Notes: a model not told the origin generated them from the sequence alone. A stretch of 64,000 nucleotides of DNA from Sphingomonas sp. S2-65 (GCF_021513175.1 NZ_CP090953.1:1941001-2005000), one strand, 5' to 3'; counted from the stretch's first letter, positions 20,740-30,306 are shown. Translations and numbers: made by a program.

Positions 20740-20754
20740 GAACAGAATAGGAAC
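20740..20754 (+). promoter_or_regulatory. LexA (SOS) box of the imuA-imuB-dnaE2 operon
   Basis: GAACAGAATAGGAAC is a perfect GAAC-N7-GAAC direct repeat, the LexA operator form known from alphaproteobacteria. It lies 35 bp before the imuA GTG. TTGACT at 20721-20726 is a plausible -35 element, which would place the operator over the -10 region. Confidence 0.8.
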
Positions 20755-20789
20755 ATACCAGTTCCCGAGTCCCCAGTTCGAGTCGCGCC

Positions 20790-21533
20790 GTGCCAGATCC
20801 CGCTATCCTGACCCAGCTTCGCGAGCAACTCCGCGCCATGGAAACCACGGGTTTCAAGCGCCGCCCGGTGCTGCCGTTCGGCATCGGCGCGCTGGATTCG
20901 CGGCTGGGCGATGGCGGCCTCAGGCTCGATGCGCTGCACGAGGTTGCCGGCACCACTCCCGACATGGGCGACGACTGCGCCGCGACTCTGTTCATGGCCG
21001 GCATCGCCGCGCGCGCCTGGGGACCGGTGCTCTGGGTGGTGCGCCGCCACGACCTGTTCGCGCCGGGGCTGTCGCAGGTCGGGCTCGATCACAAAAGGCT
21101 GATCTATGCCGAGGCGATGGATGATGCCGAAGCCTTGGCGATCATGGAGGAAGGGCTCCGGCACCGCGGCCTGGGCGCCGTGATTGGCGAAGTGAAGCGC
21201 GTGGCGATGCCCGCCACGCGGCGGCTGCAATTGGCGGCCGAGGGCGGGCGCACCATCGCCTTGCTCATGAAGCGCCACTCGCGCGAGGGCGTCGATCCGC
21301 TCGGCGTACCCTCGGCGGCGGTGACGCGCTGGCGAGTCGCCTCGGCGCCATCCACCCCCCTGCCCGTCGAGGGCATCGGTCGGCCGCGCTGGCGGCTCAG
21401 TGTCGCGCGGCAACGCGGCGGCGATTCATTCGAACTAGAAGTGGAGGCATGCGATGCAACGGGTCGCTGCGATCTTCCTGCCAAGCTGGCCAATCGACCG
21501 GCTGCGGCGGGCGGAACGACGCGCGTCGCCTGA
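20790..21533 (+). CDS. imuA: Mutasome accessory protein ImuA
   Basis: A 247-residue RecA/SulA-like protein that works with ImuB and DnaE2 in damage-induced mutagenesis. The family pattern is clear: PFGIGALDSRLGDGGLRLDALHEV, AARAWGPVLWVVRRHDLFAPGLSQVGLD and RRLQLAAEGGRTIALLM. It starts with GTG, 35 bp after a LexA box. Its 3' end overlaps the imuB start by 80 bp in another frame. Confidence 0.9.
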   Translation: MPDPAILTQLREQLRAMETTGFKRRPVLPFGIGALDSRLGDGGLRLDALHEVAGTTPDMGDDCAATLFMAGIAARAWGPVLWVVRRHDLFAPGLSQVGLDHKRLIYAEAMDDAEALAIMEEGLRHRGLGAVIGEVKRVAMPATRRLQLAAEGGRTIALLMKRHSREGVDPLGVPSAAVTRWRVASAPSTPLPVEGIGRPRWRLSVARQRGGDSFELEVEACDATGRCDLPAKLANRPAAAGGTTRVA

Positions 21534-23443
21534 GGCGCGCGCACCTGCCGATTTCACGGCGATCGGCGCGGCCATGGCCACCGAGCATGCCAAGGGCTGC
21601 TCGGTGCCGCGCGGCGGCGGCTGGCGTCCCGGCGCGCGCTGGGCCCGCGAGGAGCGGCAGCGCCACATCGACGCGCTGCCCCAGCACCAGCGCCCGCCGA
21701 TCCGCGACCTCGGCCGCTGCGACGTCGCGGCGGAGCATGCCTTCAAGCGGATCAAGTCAGACGCGTGGGGACACCCCAAAATCCTCCCCGGAACGGGGAG
21801 GGGGACCATGCGCAGCATGGTGGAGGGGGATCGCCGCGAGCGCGCCGCCCGTGGCGCCCCCTCCACCACTCGCTGACGCGAGCGGTCCCCCTCCCCGTGT
21901 CGGGGAGGATTTAAGTGCCCCGCTCGTCACTGCACTGCGCACCGCCAACCGCCAGATCGTCGCCGCCGCTTCCCCGGCTGCCCAGACGCTCGGTATCACG
22001 CCGGGCATGGCGCTGGCCCAGGCGCGCGCGCAGCTGGCGGGGCTCGACATCCGCCCGGCCGATCCCGACGGCGACCGCGCCGATCTCGAGCAGCTGGCGA
22101 TGGCGCTCGCCCGCCGCTGGTCGCCCACCGTCGCGGTCGAGGGCGACGACACGCTGTTCCTCGACCTGACCGGGGTCGCGCATCTGCATGGCGGAGAGGT
22201 GCGCATGGCGCGGCGGCTGGTGCGCATGCTCGCCCGGCTGGGCGTCACCGCGCGGCTGGCGGTGGCCGACACCCCGGGTGCCGCCTGGGCGCTCGCGCAT
22301 GCGGATTCTGCGGGAAATCAGTGCCAAAACAGCCGAAAAAGCGCGGTTTTGCATTGTCCGCCGGGTGAACACGCCGCCCTCTTGTCCAGATTTCCCATAG
22401 AATCCCTACGGTTGGAGCCCGCCCAGATCGAGCTCCTGCACCGCTTGGGCGTCAACGAGATGCTCCAATTGACCGCCCTGCCCCGTGGTCCTTTGGTGCG
22501 CCGCTTCGGCGCCAGCATCGTCCTGCGCCTCGACCAGGCGCTCGGTCATATCGCCGAACCCTTGCGGCCCGTGATCCCTCCCGACCCCATCGCCGTCTCC
22601 CAGCGCTTCGCCGAACCCATCGCCAGCCCAGAGGCGATTACCCATTGGCTAGGCGAACTGGTTCCCCGCCTCGCGACCGAACTCGCCCAGGCCGGCCTGG
22701 GCGCGCGACGCGTAGAACTGGTCGCCGACCGCATCGACGGGGTACCGCAGCGCATCGCGATCGGCCTCTCCCGACCCAACCGCGACTCCGCCCACCTGCT
22801 CCGCCTGCTCCTGCGCCGCATCGAGGAGATCGAGCCCGGCTACGGCATCGACGCGATGACGCTCCACCTGCGCCGCAGCGAGCGGCTAGGGCCAGAGCCC
22901 TTCAACGAACGCCTCGAAACCGAAAGCCCGCCCGACCTCGCCGCGCTGGTCGACACACTGGCCACGCGCATCGGCGAGCGCCGCATGTGGCGCACCCGCC
23001 CGGTCGAAAGCGACGTCCCCGAACGCAGCGCCGCCCGCGCCCCGGTGCTGGACCCGCCCGAACGCGCCGCGGCTGCGCTCAAGGCGCAGGACATTCGCCG
23101 GTTAGACCGCAACGCTGCGCTGCATCCCTGGCACCCGGGCTGGCCCAAGCCTGCCCGGCTGCTGCGCCGCCCTGAGCGGCTCGACCATGTCATGGCCGAA
23201 CTGCCCGACCAGCCGCCCCGGCGCTTCACCTGGCGCGGCCAGTCGCACAAGGTCATCCGCGCCGACGGCCCCGAGCGCGTGTTCGGCGAGTGGTGGAAGC
23301 GCGACGCCGAACGCCACGCCGTACGCGACTATTTCCATGTCGAGGACGATGCCGGCCACCGCTACTGGCTATTCCGCTCGGGCGACGGCGAGCGCCCGGT
23401 GACCGGCGACCTCAGCTGGTACCTGCACGGGGTGTTCGGATGA
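21454..23443 (+). CDS. imuB: Mutasome Y-family polymerase-like protein ImuB, with an apparent frameshift at a repeat insertion
   Basis: ImuB is a catalytically inactive Y-family homologue that bridges ImuA, DnaE2 and the beta clamp. The N-terminus MQRVAAIFLPSWPIDRLRR lies in one frame (ATG 21454, GGAGG 6 nt upstream) up to about 21775. The rest (TLGITPGMALAQARAQLAG, LFLDLTGVAHLHGGE, RLAVADTPGAAWALA, RYWLFRSGDGERP) lies in the +1 frame to 23443. The switch falls at GGGGACACCCCAAAA beside a palindromic element. Removing one base there would restore a continuous protein through the element. It is either a real lesion or a one-base sequence error. Confidence 0.82.
21778..21912. repeat. Palindromic element inside imuB
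   Basis: Starts AAAATCCTCCCCGG and ends CGGGGAGGATTT, with internal GGGGACC, GGTCCCCC, GCGCCCCCTCCACCACTCG and GGTGGAGGGGG arms. It is the same family and the same relative reading phase as the truB copy: both read as SSP.RGGGP...GPPPR.GE(D/E)L. It is one codon shorter between core arms than the truB copy. Confidence 0.85.
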
Positions 23444-26400
23444 CCTATTCCGAGCTCCAGGTAACCACGCATTATTCGTTCCTGCGCGGCGCGTCGGCAC
23501 CAGAGGAATTGTTCATAGCAGCAGCGGCGATGGGCATGCCGGCGCTGGGCGTCACCGACCGAAACTCCGTAGCGGGGGTGGTACGCGCGCTGCACGCAGC
23601 CGAGGAAATCAAGAAAAAAGAAGGGATCTGGGTTCGCCCGGTTCTAGGGTGTCGGCTCGATCTGGTGGACGGTACGTCGCTGTTGGTTTGGCCGGAGGAC
23701 GTAGCGGCTTGGAGCCGGCTGACGCGGATGCTCACCTTGGGCAAGGCTCGTGCCGACGCGCAGCATGGCGAGAAAGGAAAATGCTTCCTCCACTGGGAGG
23801 ATGTAGCTGCTCATGCCCAGGGTTTGGTCGGTGCCTTGGTGCCAGGCTTTGCCGATGCCGCCGATCCATTGTCCATGGAGTGGATGGCCGAAATCTTTGG
23901 CGCGCGTGGCCATGTCTGCCTGACGCGGCAACGCCGTCCAGGCGATGCGATGCGACTATATCAACTGAGTAGATCCGCACGCAGCCACGGTCTTGTTCCG
24001 CTCGCGACAGGCGACGTGCTTTACCATCATCTCGACAATCGCCTGCTCCAGGACGTGATGACTGCGATCCGGGAGAAGTGCACGATCGACGAACTGGGCT
24101 TTCGCCGAGAGCGGAATGCCGATCGCCACCTCAAGTCGCCTAAAGCGATGGACTGGCGTTTCCGCCACTATCCTGAAGCGCTAGCCGCAAGCGAAGCGAT
24201 CGTGGAGCGCTGTACCTTTTCGTTGCGGGATATAAGCTACCGATACCCCGACGAAATCGTGATGAGCGGCCAAACACCGCAGCGGGCGCTGGAAAAGCTC
24301 GCCTGGGCGGCGTTGCGACAGCAATTCAGTGGCCATAAGCCCCGCGCTTATTCCAAAATGCTCCACAAGGAGCTCCGCCTCGTGAAGCGGTTCGACTATG
24401 CGCCCTACTTCCTGACGGTCAACTCAATCGTTCGATATGCACGTAGTCAGGAAATCCTGTGCCAAGGCCGTGGATCCGCGGCCAACTCGCTGATTTGTTA
24501 TGTACTCGGGGTCACTTCGATCGATCCGATCAAGCATGAGCTACTGTTTGAGCGTTTCATCTCGGGTGAACGCAACGAGCCACCCGACATCGACATCGAT
24601 TTCGAGCATGAGCGTCGCGAAGAAGTGATCCAATGGATCTATCAGACCTACGGTCATGATCATGCTGCGTTGACCGCGGTGGTCAGCCGCTTCCGTACGC
24701 GTGGCGCAGTGCGCGAGGTCGGCAAGGTTCTGGGGCTGCCCGAGGACCTGACGGGCAGCCTAGTCAGCCAGGTATGGGGCTGGTCCGAGGCCGGCGTTCC
24801 GCAGGAACATCTCGATTCGCTGAACCTCGACGCGACGGACCCTCGGCTGGCCCTGACACTCGACCTCGCGCAACAGCTGATCGGCACGCCGCGCCATTTG
24901 TCCCAGCATCCCGGCGGGTTCGTGCTGGCGCAGCATCGCCTCGACGCGATCGTGCCGATCGAGCCGGCGACGATGGCGGAGCGCCGGGTCATCGAATGGG
25001 AGAAAGACGACATCCAGATGCTCGGCCTGATGAAGGTCGATGTCCTCGGTTTGGGCATGCTCGGCTGCATGCGCCGGGCATTCGAACTGCTCGAACAGCA
25101 TAAGGGCATCCGGCTGACGCTGGCTTCACGCCAGATGCAGGACGACGACGACACAACGTTCAAGATGATCCAGAAAGCCGACACGCTCGGCACTTTCCAG
25201 ATCGAGAGCCGGGCGCAGATGTCGATGCTGCCGCGGCTGAAGCCGAGGGAATTCTATGACCTCGTTATCCAGGTCGCAATCGTACGCCCTGGGCCGATCC
25301 AGGGTGACATGGTGCACCCCTATCTTCGCCGCCGCGAAGGCAAGGAGAAGCCCGAATATCCCAAGGCTGATCTGGAAGCGGTGCTCAAAAAGACTTTTGG
25401 CGTACCGCTGTTTCAAGAGCAGGCAATGAAGGTGGCGATCGTTGGCGCCGGCTTCACCCCGGCAGAGGCGGATGGACTGCGGCGCTCGATGGCCACGTTC
25501 AAAATGACCGGCGGCGTCACGCATTTCAAAGAGAAGATGGTCGAAGGCATGGTCGCAAATGATTACGGACGCGACTTCGCGGAACGAACTTTCCGACAAA
25601 TCGAAGGCTTTGGCAGCTACGGCTTTCCCGAAAGCCATGCGGCCAGCTTCGCCAAGATCGCCTATGCCTCGTCCTGGGTGAAGTGCCACCACCCGGACAT
25701 CTTCTGCGCGGCGCTGCTCAACGCCCAGCCGATGGGCTTCTACGCGCCTGCGCAGATCGTCCGCGACGCGCGTGAGCATGGCGTGGAGGTGCACCCCGTC
25801 TGCGTCAACGCCAGTGACTGGGATACCAGCGTGATGGAGGCGACCGCCCCGCTACGCGTGCCGCCGCTGCGCTTTGCCGGTACCGAGCAGGACTGGTGCG
25901 ATCTCCGGCCGCTGCGGCTCGGCATGCGTATCGTGCATGGCTTAGACGCCAAACAGGCTGCCAAGATCATCGATGCTCGCGCCTCCGGCTCCTTCACGTC
26001 GGTCCATGATGTCTGGCGGCGTGCCGGTGTGCCGGTGGCCGCTCTGGAGAAGCTCGCGCGCGCCGATGCGTTCCAATGCTTCGGGCACAACCGGCGCGAA
26101 GCCCTATGGGCGATCAAGGCGCTGGGTGACGCCCCGCTCCCCTTGTTTGCCGCGGCCGATGTGCGCGAAGGGCAGATCCAGCCCGAGGCAGCGGAGGCGC
26201 CGGTTGCCCTAGTACCGATGACTGCCGGCCGTGAAGTGGTCGAGGATTACCGCGCCACCCAGCTGACGCTGCGCGCGCATCCGATCGCCTTTCTCCGCCA
26301 GGGACTGGCGCGCGATCGCATCACGCCGTGCGGCAAGCTGGTTGAGGAGCATGGCGAGGGAAATTTCGTGCTCAAGGACGGCGCTCGGATCACCGTCGCC

Positions 26401-26802
26401 GGCATCATCCTGGTCCGCCAGAAGCCGGGCAGCGCCAAGAGCGTGTTCGTCACGATCGAGGACGAAACCGGCATCGCCAATACGATCGTATGGGAGCGCA
26501 ATTTCCGCATCTTCCGCCGCATCATCATGTCTGCGACGATGATCGCGGTGTGCGGCCGCGTGCAGCGCGAGGGGCTGGTGGTGCACGTCATCGCCGAAGA
26601 GGTGATCGACCTCACCCATTTGCTCCGCCAGGTCGGCAATGCCGATCTGCCGCGCATGACCGCGCCATCGGACGGCGCCCGCAATGGCGGTGCCGACCCC
26701 CGCACCCGGAAACACTGGAACCCGCCGCCCTCGCGCTACGCCGCGTTGGCCGGCCCCTATGACGACACGGTCATCCCCGTGAAGTCGCGCGATTTCCACT
26801 AG
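23440..26802 (+). CDS. dnaE2: Error-prone DNA polymerase DnaE2
   Basis: A 1120-residue C-family polymerase, close to the usual DnaE2 length. The PHP domain starts at YSELQVTTHYSFLRGASAPEE. The polymerase core shows CQGRGSAANSLICY and PPDIDIDFEHERREE with catalytic aspartates. The finger and thumb region is FQEQAMKVAIVGAGFTPAEAD, and an OB-fold follows near the C-terminus. It performs damage-induced translesion synthesis with ImuA and ImuB. The ATG overlaps the imuB stop (ATGA). Its first 2 kb look less GC-rich at third positions than imuB. Confidence 0.96.
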   Translation: MTYSELQVTTHYSFLRGASAPEELFIAAAAMGMPALGVTDRNSVAGVVRALHAAEEIKKKEGIWVRPVLGCRLDLVDGTSLLVWPEDVAAWSRLTRMLTLGKARADAQHGEKGKCFLHWEDVAAHAQGLVGALVPGFADAADPLSMEWMAEIFGARGHVCLTRQRRPGDAMRLYQLSRSARSHGLVPLATGDVLYHHLDNRLLQDVMTAIREKCTIDELGFRRERNADRHLKSPKAMDWRFRHYPEALAASEAIVERCTFSLRDISYRYPDEIVMSGQTPQRALEKLAWAALRQQFSGHKPRAYSKMLHKELRLVKRFDYAPYFLTVNSIVRYARSQEILCQGRGSAANSLICYVLGVTSIDPIKHELLFERFISGERNEPPDIDIDFEHERREEVIQWIYQTYGHDHAALTAVVSRFRTRGAVREVGKVLGLPEDLTGSLVSQVWGWSEAGVPQEHLDSLNLDATDPRLALTLDLAQQLIGTPRHLSQHPGGFVLAQHRLDAIVPIEPATMAERRVIEWEKDDIQMLGLMKVDVLGLGMLGCMRRAFELLEQHKGIRLTLASRQMQDDDDTTFKMIQKADTLGTFQIESRAQMSMLPRLKPREFYDLVIQVAIVRPGPIQGDMVHPYLRRREGKEKPEYPKADLEAVLKKTFGVPLFQEQAMKVAIVGAGFTPAEADGLRRSMATFKMTGGVTHFKEKMVEGMVANDYGRDFAERTFRQIEGFGSYGFPESHAASFAKIAYASSWVKCHHPDIFCAALLNAQPMGFYAPAQIVRDAREHGVEVHPVCVNASDWDTSVMEATAPLRVPPLRFAGTEQDWCDLRPLRLGMRIVHGLDAKQAAKIIDARASGSFTSVHDVWRRAGVPVAALEKLARADAFQCFGHNRREALWAIKALGDAPLPLFAAADVREGQIQPEAAEAPVALVPMTAGREVVEDYRATQLTLRAHPIAFLRQGLARDRITPCGKLVEEHGEGNFVLKDGARITVAGIILVRQKPGSAKSVFVTIEDETGIANTIVWERNFRIFRRIIMSATMIAVCGRVQREGLVVHVIAEEVIDLTHLLRQVGNADLPRMTAPSDGARNGGADPRTRKHWNPPPSRYAALAGPYDDTVIPVKSRDFH

Positions 26803-26813
26803 GAGTATCAAAC

Positions 26814-27386
26814 ATGCTTAGCGCCACGTCCGAAGCAACCACCCTTCCCCCATTCCATCGCGAACAACAGCTCTATCTCATGGCAAAGCCGCCGCATGCG
26901 CTGGCCTTAGAGATCGATCGAGAGCGTCGTCTGCTCGGCCTGCAAGCCAAGTACCCGCTGGAGCGCTTTCACATCACGCTCCAACCCTTTGGTGATATTA
27001 GAGCCTTATCTGCCACGCAGCTGGAACAGATTTGCTCCACGGTCGCCTCGCTACAAGCAGAACCACTCCTGGTTATGCTCAATCGACTGGAGGGCAATGC
27101 GCTCGTGAGTTCTAACGCGCGCGCGTTGCGCGCGCTGCAAAGAGAGCTTGTGCGGCGCCTAATCAGCCTGGATGTGCCCCTCCCTGAGTACGATTTCAAT
27201 CCGCACCTGACACTCGCTTACAGCGACTGGCAGAAGCGGAATGAAACAATCTCACCATTGCAGTGGCGCATGGATGAGTTGCTGCTCATCAACAGCATCC
27301 GTGGCGAAGGTCACCAGCTACTGGGTCGCTGGAAGCTAAAAGCCAGTCAAGGTGCGTTCGACTTCATGATCCCGACACAGGGCTGA
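26814..27386 (+). CDS. 2H phosphoesterase (2'-5' RNA ligase / cyclic phosphodiesterase family)
   Basis: A 190-residue protein with the two HxT motifs of the 2H superfamily, HITLQ (about residue 57) and HLTLA (about residue 137), spaced as in LigT/ThpR. Such enzymes open 2',3'-cyclic phosphates or act on 2'-5' linkages. It starts 11 bp after dnaE2 with AGGAG upstream, so it is probably co-transcribed with the SOS mutasome genes. Base composition is more AT-rich than its neighbours. The substrate is unknown. Confidence 0.85.
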   Translation: MLSATSEATTLPPFHREQQLYLMAKPPHALALEIDRERRLLGLQAKYPLERFHITLQPFGDIRALSATQLEQICSTVASLQAEPLLVMLNRLEGNALVSSNARALRALQRELVRRLISLDVPLPEYDFNPHLTLAYSDWQKRNETISPLQWRMDELLLINSIRGEGHQLLGRWKLKASQGAFDFMIPTQG

Positions 27387-27404
27387 GCGACTGACGCTCA
27401 GCCC
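27380..27404. terminator. Bidirectional hairpin spanning two convergent stop codons
   Basis: GGGCTGAGCG, loop ACTGA, CGCTCAGCCC: a perfect 10-bp stem. The left arm contains the stop codon of the 2H phosphoesterase gene and the right arm contains, on the other strand, the stop of the FAH-family gene. There is no T-run, so the efficiency is uncertain. Confidence 0.65.
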
Positions 27405-28405
27405 GCCTCCACTGCCTGTTCGATCACGCCGAAGATCGGGTGGTGCCGCTCGTCCTCCATCCAAATGCGCACGGTGTCGCCGCCCTTGAGAAATGGAGTC
27501 TCGGGCTTGCCGCGCAGGATCGTCTCCACCGTGCGCACCTCTGCGAGACAGGAATAGCCGACACCGCCCTCGGCAATCGGTTTGCCCGGGCCGCCGCCCG
27601 CGTCGCGGTTTGACACCGTGCCCGAGCCGATGATCGTGCCTGCGCCCAGCCGCCGCGTCCTGGCGGCATGGGCGATCAACGTACCGAAGTCGAACGTCAT
27701 GTCCTCGCCCGCCTCGGCACGGCCGAACGGTTGGCCGTTCAGATCGACCATCAACTTGCCATGCAGCTTGCCGTCCCGCCACCGTTCGCCGAGCGCATCG
27801 GGCGTCACGAATACCGGCGAGAAGCTGCTCGCCGGCTTGGATTGGAAGAAGCCGAATCCCTTGGCGAGCTCGCCGGGAATGAGATTGCGCAGCGAGACAT
27901 CGTTGGTGAGGCCGATCAGCCGCACCGCTGCCAGCGCCTCTTCCCGCGTCGCCCCCCGCGCCACGTCGCCGGTGACCACCACCACCTCTGCCTCCAGGTC
28001 ACAGCCCCAGGCTTCGTCGGCAAGCGGGATAGGGTCGCGCGCGCCGAGGAAACCGTCGGAACCGCCCTGGTACATCAGCGGGTCGTGCCAAAAGCTCTCC
28101 GGCATCTCGGCACCCCGCGCCTGACGCACCAGCGCGACATGGTTCACATAGGCCGAGCCATCCGCCCATTGATATGCGCGTGGCAGCGGTGCGGCGGCCA
28201 TCCGCTCATGAAAGCGCTCACGCGGGATCGTCTCGTGCGCCAGATCGGTGGCGAGATTGCGCAGATCGCCTTCAAGCAAGTCCCAGCCGTCGAGTGCGGC
28301 CTGTAGAGTCGGAGCGAGGTGACTGGCATCGGCACACCATGCCAGATCGTCGGACACCACCACGAGCTTACCGTCGCGTCCATGCTTGAGGCTAGCCAGC
28401 TTCAT
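27398..28405 (-). CDS. Fumarylacetoacetate hydrolase (FAH) family protein
   Basis: A 335-residue FAH-fold enzyme: YVNHVALVRQARGAEMPESFW and MYQGGSDGFLGARDPIPLAD at the start of the domain, metal-ligand region DLEAEVVVVTGDV, then IGLTNDVSLRNL, GSGTVSNRDAGG and SCLAEVRTVETI. Family members cleave C-C bonds in aromatic or acyl-pyruvate breakdown; this long form resembles tyrosine-pathway fumarylacetoacetases. AGGAG precedes the ATG at 28405. No other tyrosine-degradation gene is nearby, so the substrate is open. Confidence 0.87.
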   Translation of the reverse strand: MKLASLKHGRDGKLVVVSDDLAWCADASHLAPTLQAALDGWDLLEGDLRNLATDLAHETIPRERFHERMAAAPLPRAYQWADGSAYVNHVALVRQARGAEMPESFWHDPLMYQGGSDGFLGARDPIPLADEAWGCDLEAEVVVVTGDVARGATREEALAAVRLIGLTNDVSLRNLIPGELAKGFGFFQSKPASSFSPVFVTPDALGERWRDGKLHGKLMVDLNGQPFGRAEAGEDMTFDFGTLIAHAARTRRLGAGTIIGSGTVSNRDAGGGPGKPIAEGGVGYSCLAEVRTVETILRGKPETPFLKGGDTVRIWMEDERHHPIFGVIEQAVEAG

Positions 28406-28539
28406 CCACACTCTCCTTTCCCCAACCATAGTCCGGTCGCCGAAGGTGTCGAGTTCCCTCATGCGCGATGCCGCAAACCGCACAAGGACATGGACGCAGC
28501 CCCCGCAGACGATTAGGGCGCCCGCGAAAGGAAGCGGAC

Positions 28540-29829
28540 TTGGCAAACGTCGCAGTGATCGGCGCCCAATGGGGCGATGAGGGCAAGGGGAAGATCGTCG
28601 ACTGGCTGGCGGAGCGCGCCGACGTGGTCGTGCGCTTCCAGGGCGGGCACAATGCCGGCCACACGCTGGTGGTAGGCGAGAATGTCTACAAGCTCTCGCT
28701 GCTTCCTTCGGGCATCGTCCGCGGCACGCCAAGCGTGATCGGCAATGGCGTGGTCCTCGACCCCTGGGCGTTGCGCGACGAGGTTGAGCGCATTCGCGGC
28801 CAAGGCGTCGACGTCACGCCCCAGACACTGATGGTTGCCGACACTTGTCCGTTGATCCTGCCGTTTCACCGCGACCTGGATGCGCTGCGCGAAGATGCCA
28901 GCGGCGCGGGTAAGATCGGCACGACGCGGCGTGGCATCGGTCCAGCATATGAAGACAAGGTCGGTCGGCGCGCAATCCGGGTGTGCGACCTGGCGCACCT
29001 CGACGAGCTTGAGCCTCAGCTTGATCGTCTGGCTGCACATCACGACGCTTTGCGGGCGGGATTCGGAGAGCCGCCGATCGACCGTGCGGCGCTTGTCGAG
29101 GAACTGCGCGAGATCGCTGGCTTCGTGCTACCCTTTGCACAGCCAGTCTGGCGGATGCTGAACGAAGCGCGTTCGCGCGGCCGTCGCATTCTGTTCGAGG
29201 GCGCCCAAGGCGTGCTGCTCGACATCGATCACGGCACCTACCCGTTCGTGACGTCTTCCAACACCATTGCGGGAGCGGCCGCCGGCGGATCGGGTTTGGG
29301 GCCAAGCGCAGTCGGCTTCGTCCTGGGCATTGCCAAGGCCTATACTACCCGGGTGGGGTCGGGTCCGTTCCCGGCTGAGCAGGAAAACGATGTCGGCGAG
29401 CGGCTTGGCACGCGGGGCCGCGAGTTCGGGACGGTCACGGGTCGAAAGCGCCGCTGTGGGTGGCTGGACGCCGTACTGTTGCGCCAATCGGTGGCGGTAT
29501 CGGGCATCACGGGCATCGCGCTGACGAAGCTGGACGTGCTGGACGGCTTCGAGGAGATCCAGGTATGCACCGGCTACCGGCTGCGCGGCGAAGCACTCGA
29601 CTATTATCCCGCCAATGCCGCGGATCAGGCTTTGGTCGAGGCAGTGTACGAGACGATGCCAGGCTGGACGGAATCGACCGCCGGCGCGCGTAGCTGGGCC
29701 GAGCTTCCGGCCGCTGCGATCAAGTATATCCGGCGCGTCGAGGAATTGATCCAGTGCCCGGTGGCATTGGTCTCGACGAGCCCGGAGCGCGAGGACACCA
29801 TCCTGGTCCGGGATCCGTTCGCCGACTGA
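28540..29829 (+). CDS. purA: Adenylosuccinate synthetase
   Basis: Joins IMP and aspartate using GTP in the first committed step to AMP. The 429-residue length is normal. Motifs are [18 protein letters not shown] (GTP loop), GGHNAGHT (catalytic His), [35 protein letters not shown] and [10 protein letters not shown]. No ATG fits; TTG at 28540 with AAGGA upstream gives the standard N-terminus ([14 protein letters not shown]). It is divergent from the FAH gene with a 134-bp shared upstream region. Confidence 0.97.
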   Translation: MANVAVIGAQWGDEGKGKIVDWLAERADVVVRFQGGHNAGHTLVVGENVYKLSLLPSGIVRGTPSVIGNGVVLDPWALRDEVERIRGQGVDVTPQTLMVADTCPLILPFHRDLDALREDASGAGKIGTTRRGIGPAYEDKVGRRAIRVCDLAHLDELEPQLDRLAAHHDALRAGFGEPPIDRAALVEELREIAGFVLPFAQPVWRMLNEARSRGRRILFEGAQGVLLDIDHGTYPFVTSSNTIAGAAAGGSGLGPSAVGFVLGIAKAYTTRVGSGPFPAEQENDVGERLGTRGREFGTVTGRKRRCGWLDAVLLRQSVAVSGITGIALTKLDVLDGFEEIQVCTGYRLRGEALDYYPANAADQALVEAVYETMPGWTESTAGARSWAELPAAAIKYIRRVEELIQCPVALVSTSPEREDTILVRDPFAD

Positions 29830-29859
29830 GGAGTCCGGCGGCCGATGCCGCCGAACTCC
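29830..29859. terminator. Hairpin between purA and the Thr/Gly-rich gene
   Basis: GGAGT-C-CGGCGGC, loop CGAT, GCCGCCG-A-ACTCC, a 12-bp stem with one mismatch, directly after the purA stop. It lies between convergent genes and has no clear T-tract. Confidence 0.5.
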
Positions 29860-29868
29860 CCTGAAGCC

Positions 29869-30306
29869 TTAGCGCTGCGGCACAGTGCCGGTCGTAGTGG
29901 TGGTCCCGGTGGTCGTGCCCGGATTGGTGGTGGTCCCGGTCGTGCCGGTGCCCGTGCTCGTGTCTGGACGGCCAAGCGTGTCGCTGCCGGAGTCCATGGT
30001 ATCAGGAGCAGTCGTCGTCGTTCCCGACCCGGTCGTACCGTGCGTACCGGTAGTTCCAGTCGTGCCGGCGCGGCCGCCGCGGCGGGTGCTGGTCGTGCCT
30101 GTGCGGTCGCCCTGGCGCCGATTGGCGCTGGTGCCGGTAGTGGGCTGGCCCTGCGGGCTGGCGGTCGTGGTGCTCTGGTCGGAGCCAGTAGTGCCCATGG
30201 TGCTGCTACCCGTCGTTCCGGTGGTGCTGCCGCCAGTAGTCGACTGAGCAAATGCAGCCGCCGGGAGCAACAACGCGCCTGCGGCGATCAAATAAAAGTT
30301 TCGCAT
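29869..30306 (-). CDS. Secreted Thr/Gly/Ser-rich low-complexity protein
   Basis: Unrecognised family; 145 residues. A Sec signal peptide (MRNFYLIAAGALLLPAAAFA) is followed by a mature region almost entirely of Thr, Gly, Ser, Asp and Gln in TTGTTG-like repeats, with a short basic patch (RRQGDRTGTTSTRRGGRAG) in the middle. There are no cysteines and no predicted fold. Similar proteins are scattered in sphingomonads. It could be an extracytoplasmic spacer or matrix-like protein, but no function can be assigned. Confidence 0.75.
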   Translation of the reverse strand: MRNFYLIAAGALLLPAAAFAQSTTGGSTTGTTGSSTMGTTGSDQSTTTASPQGQPTTGTSANRRQGDRTGTTSTRRGGRAGTTGTTGTHGTTGSGTTTTAPDTMDSGSDTLGRPDTSTGTGTTGTTTNPGTTTGTTTTTGTVPQR

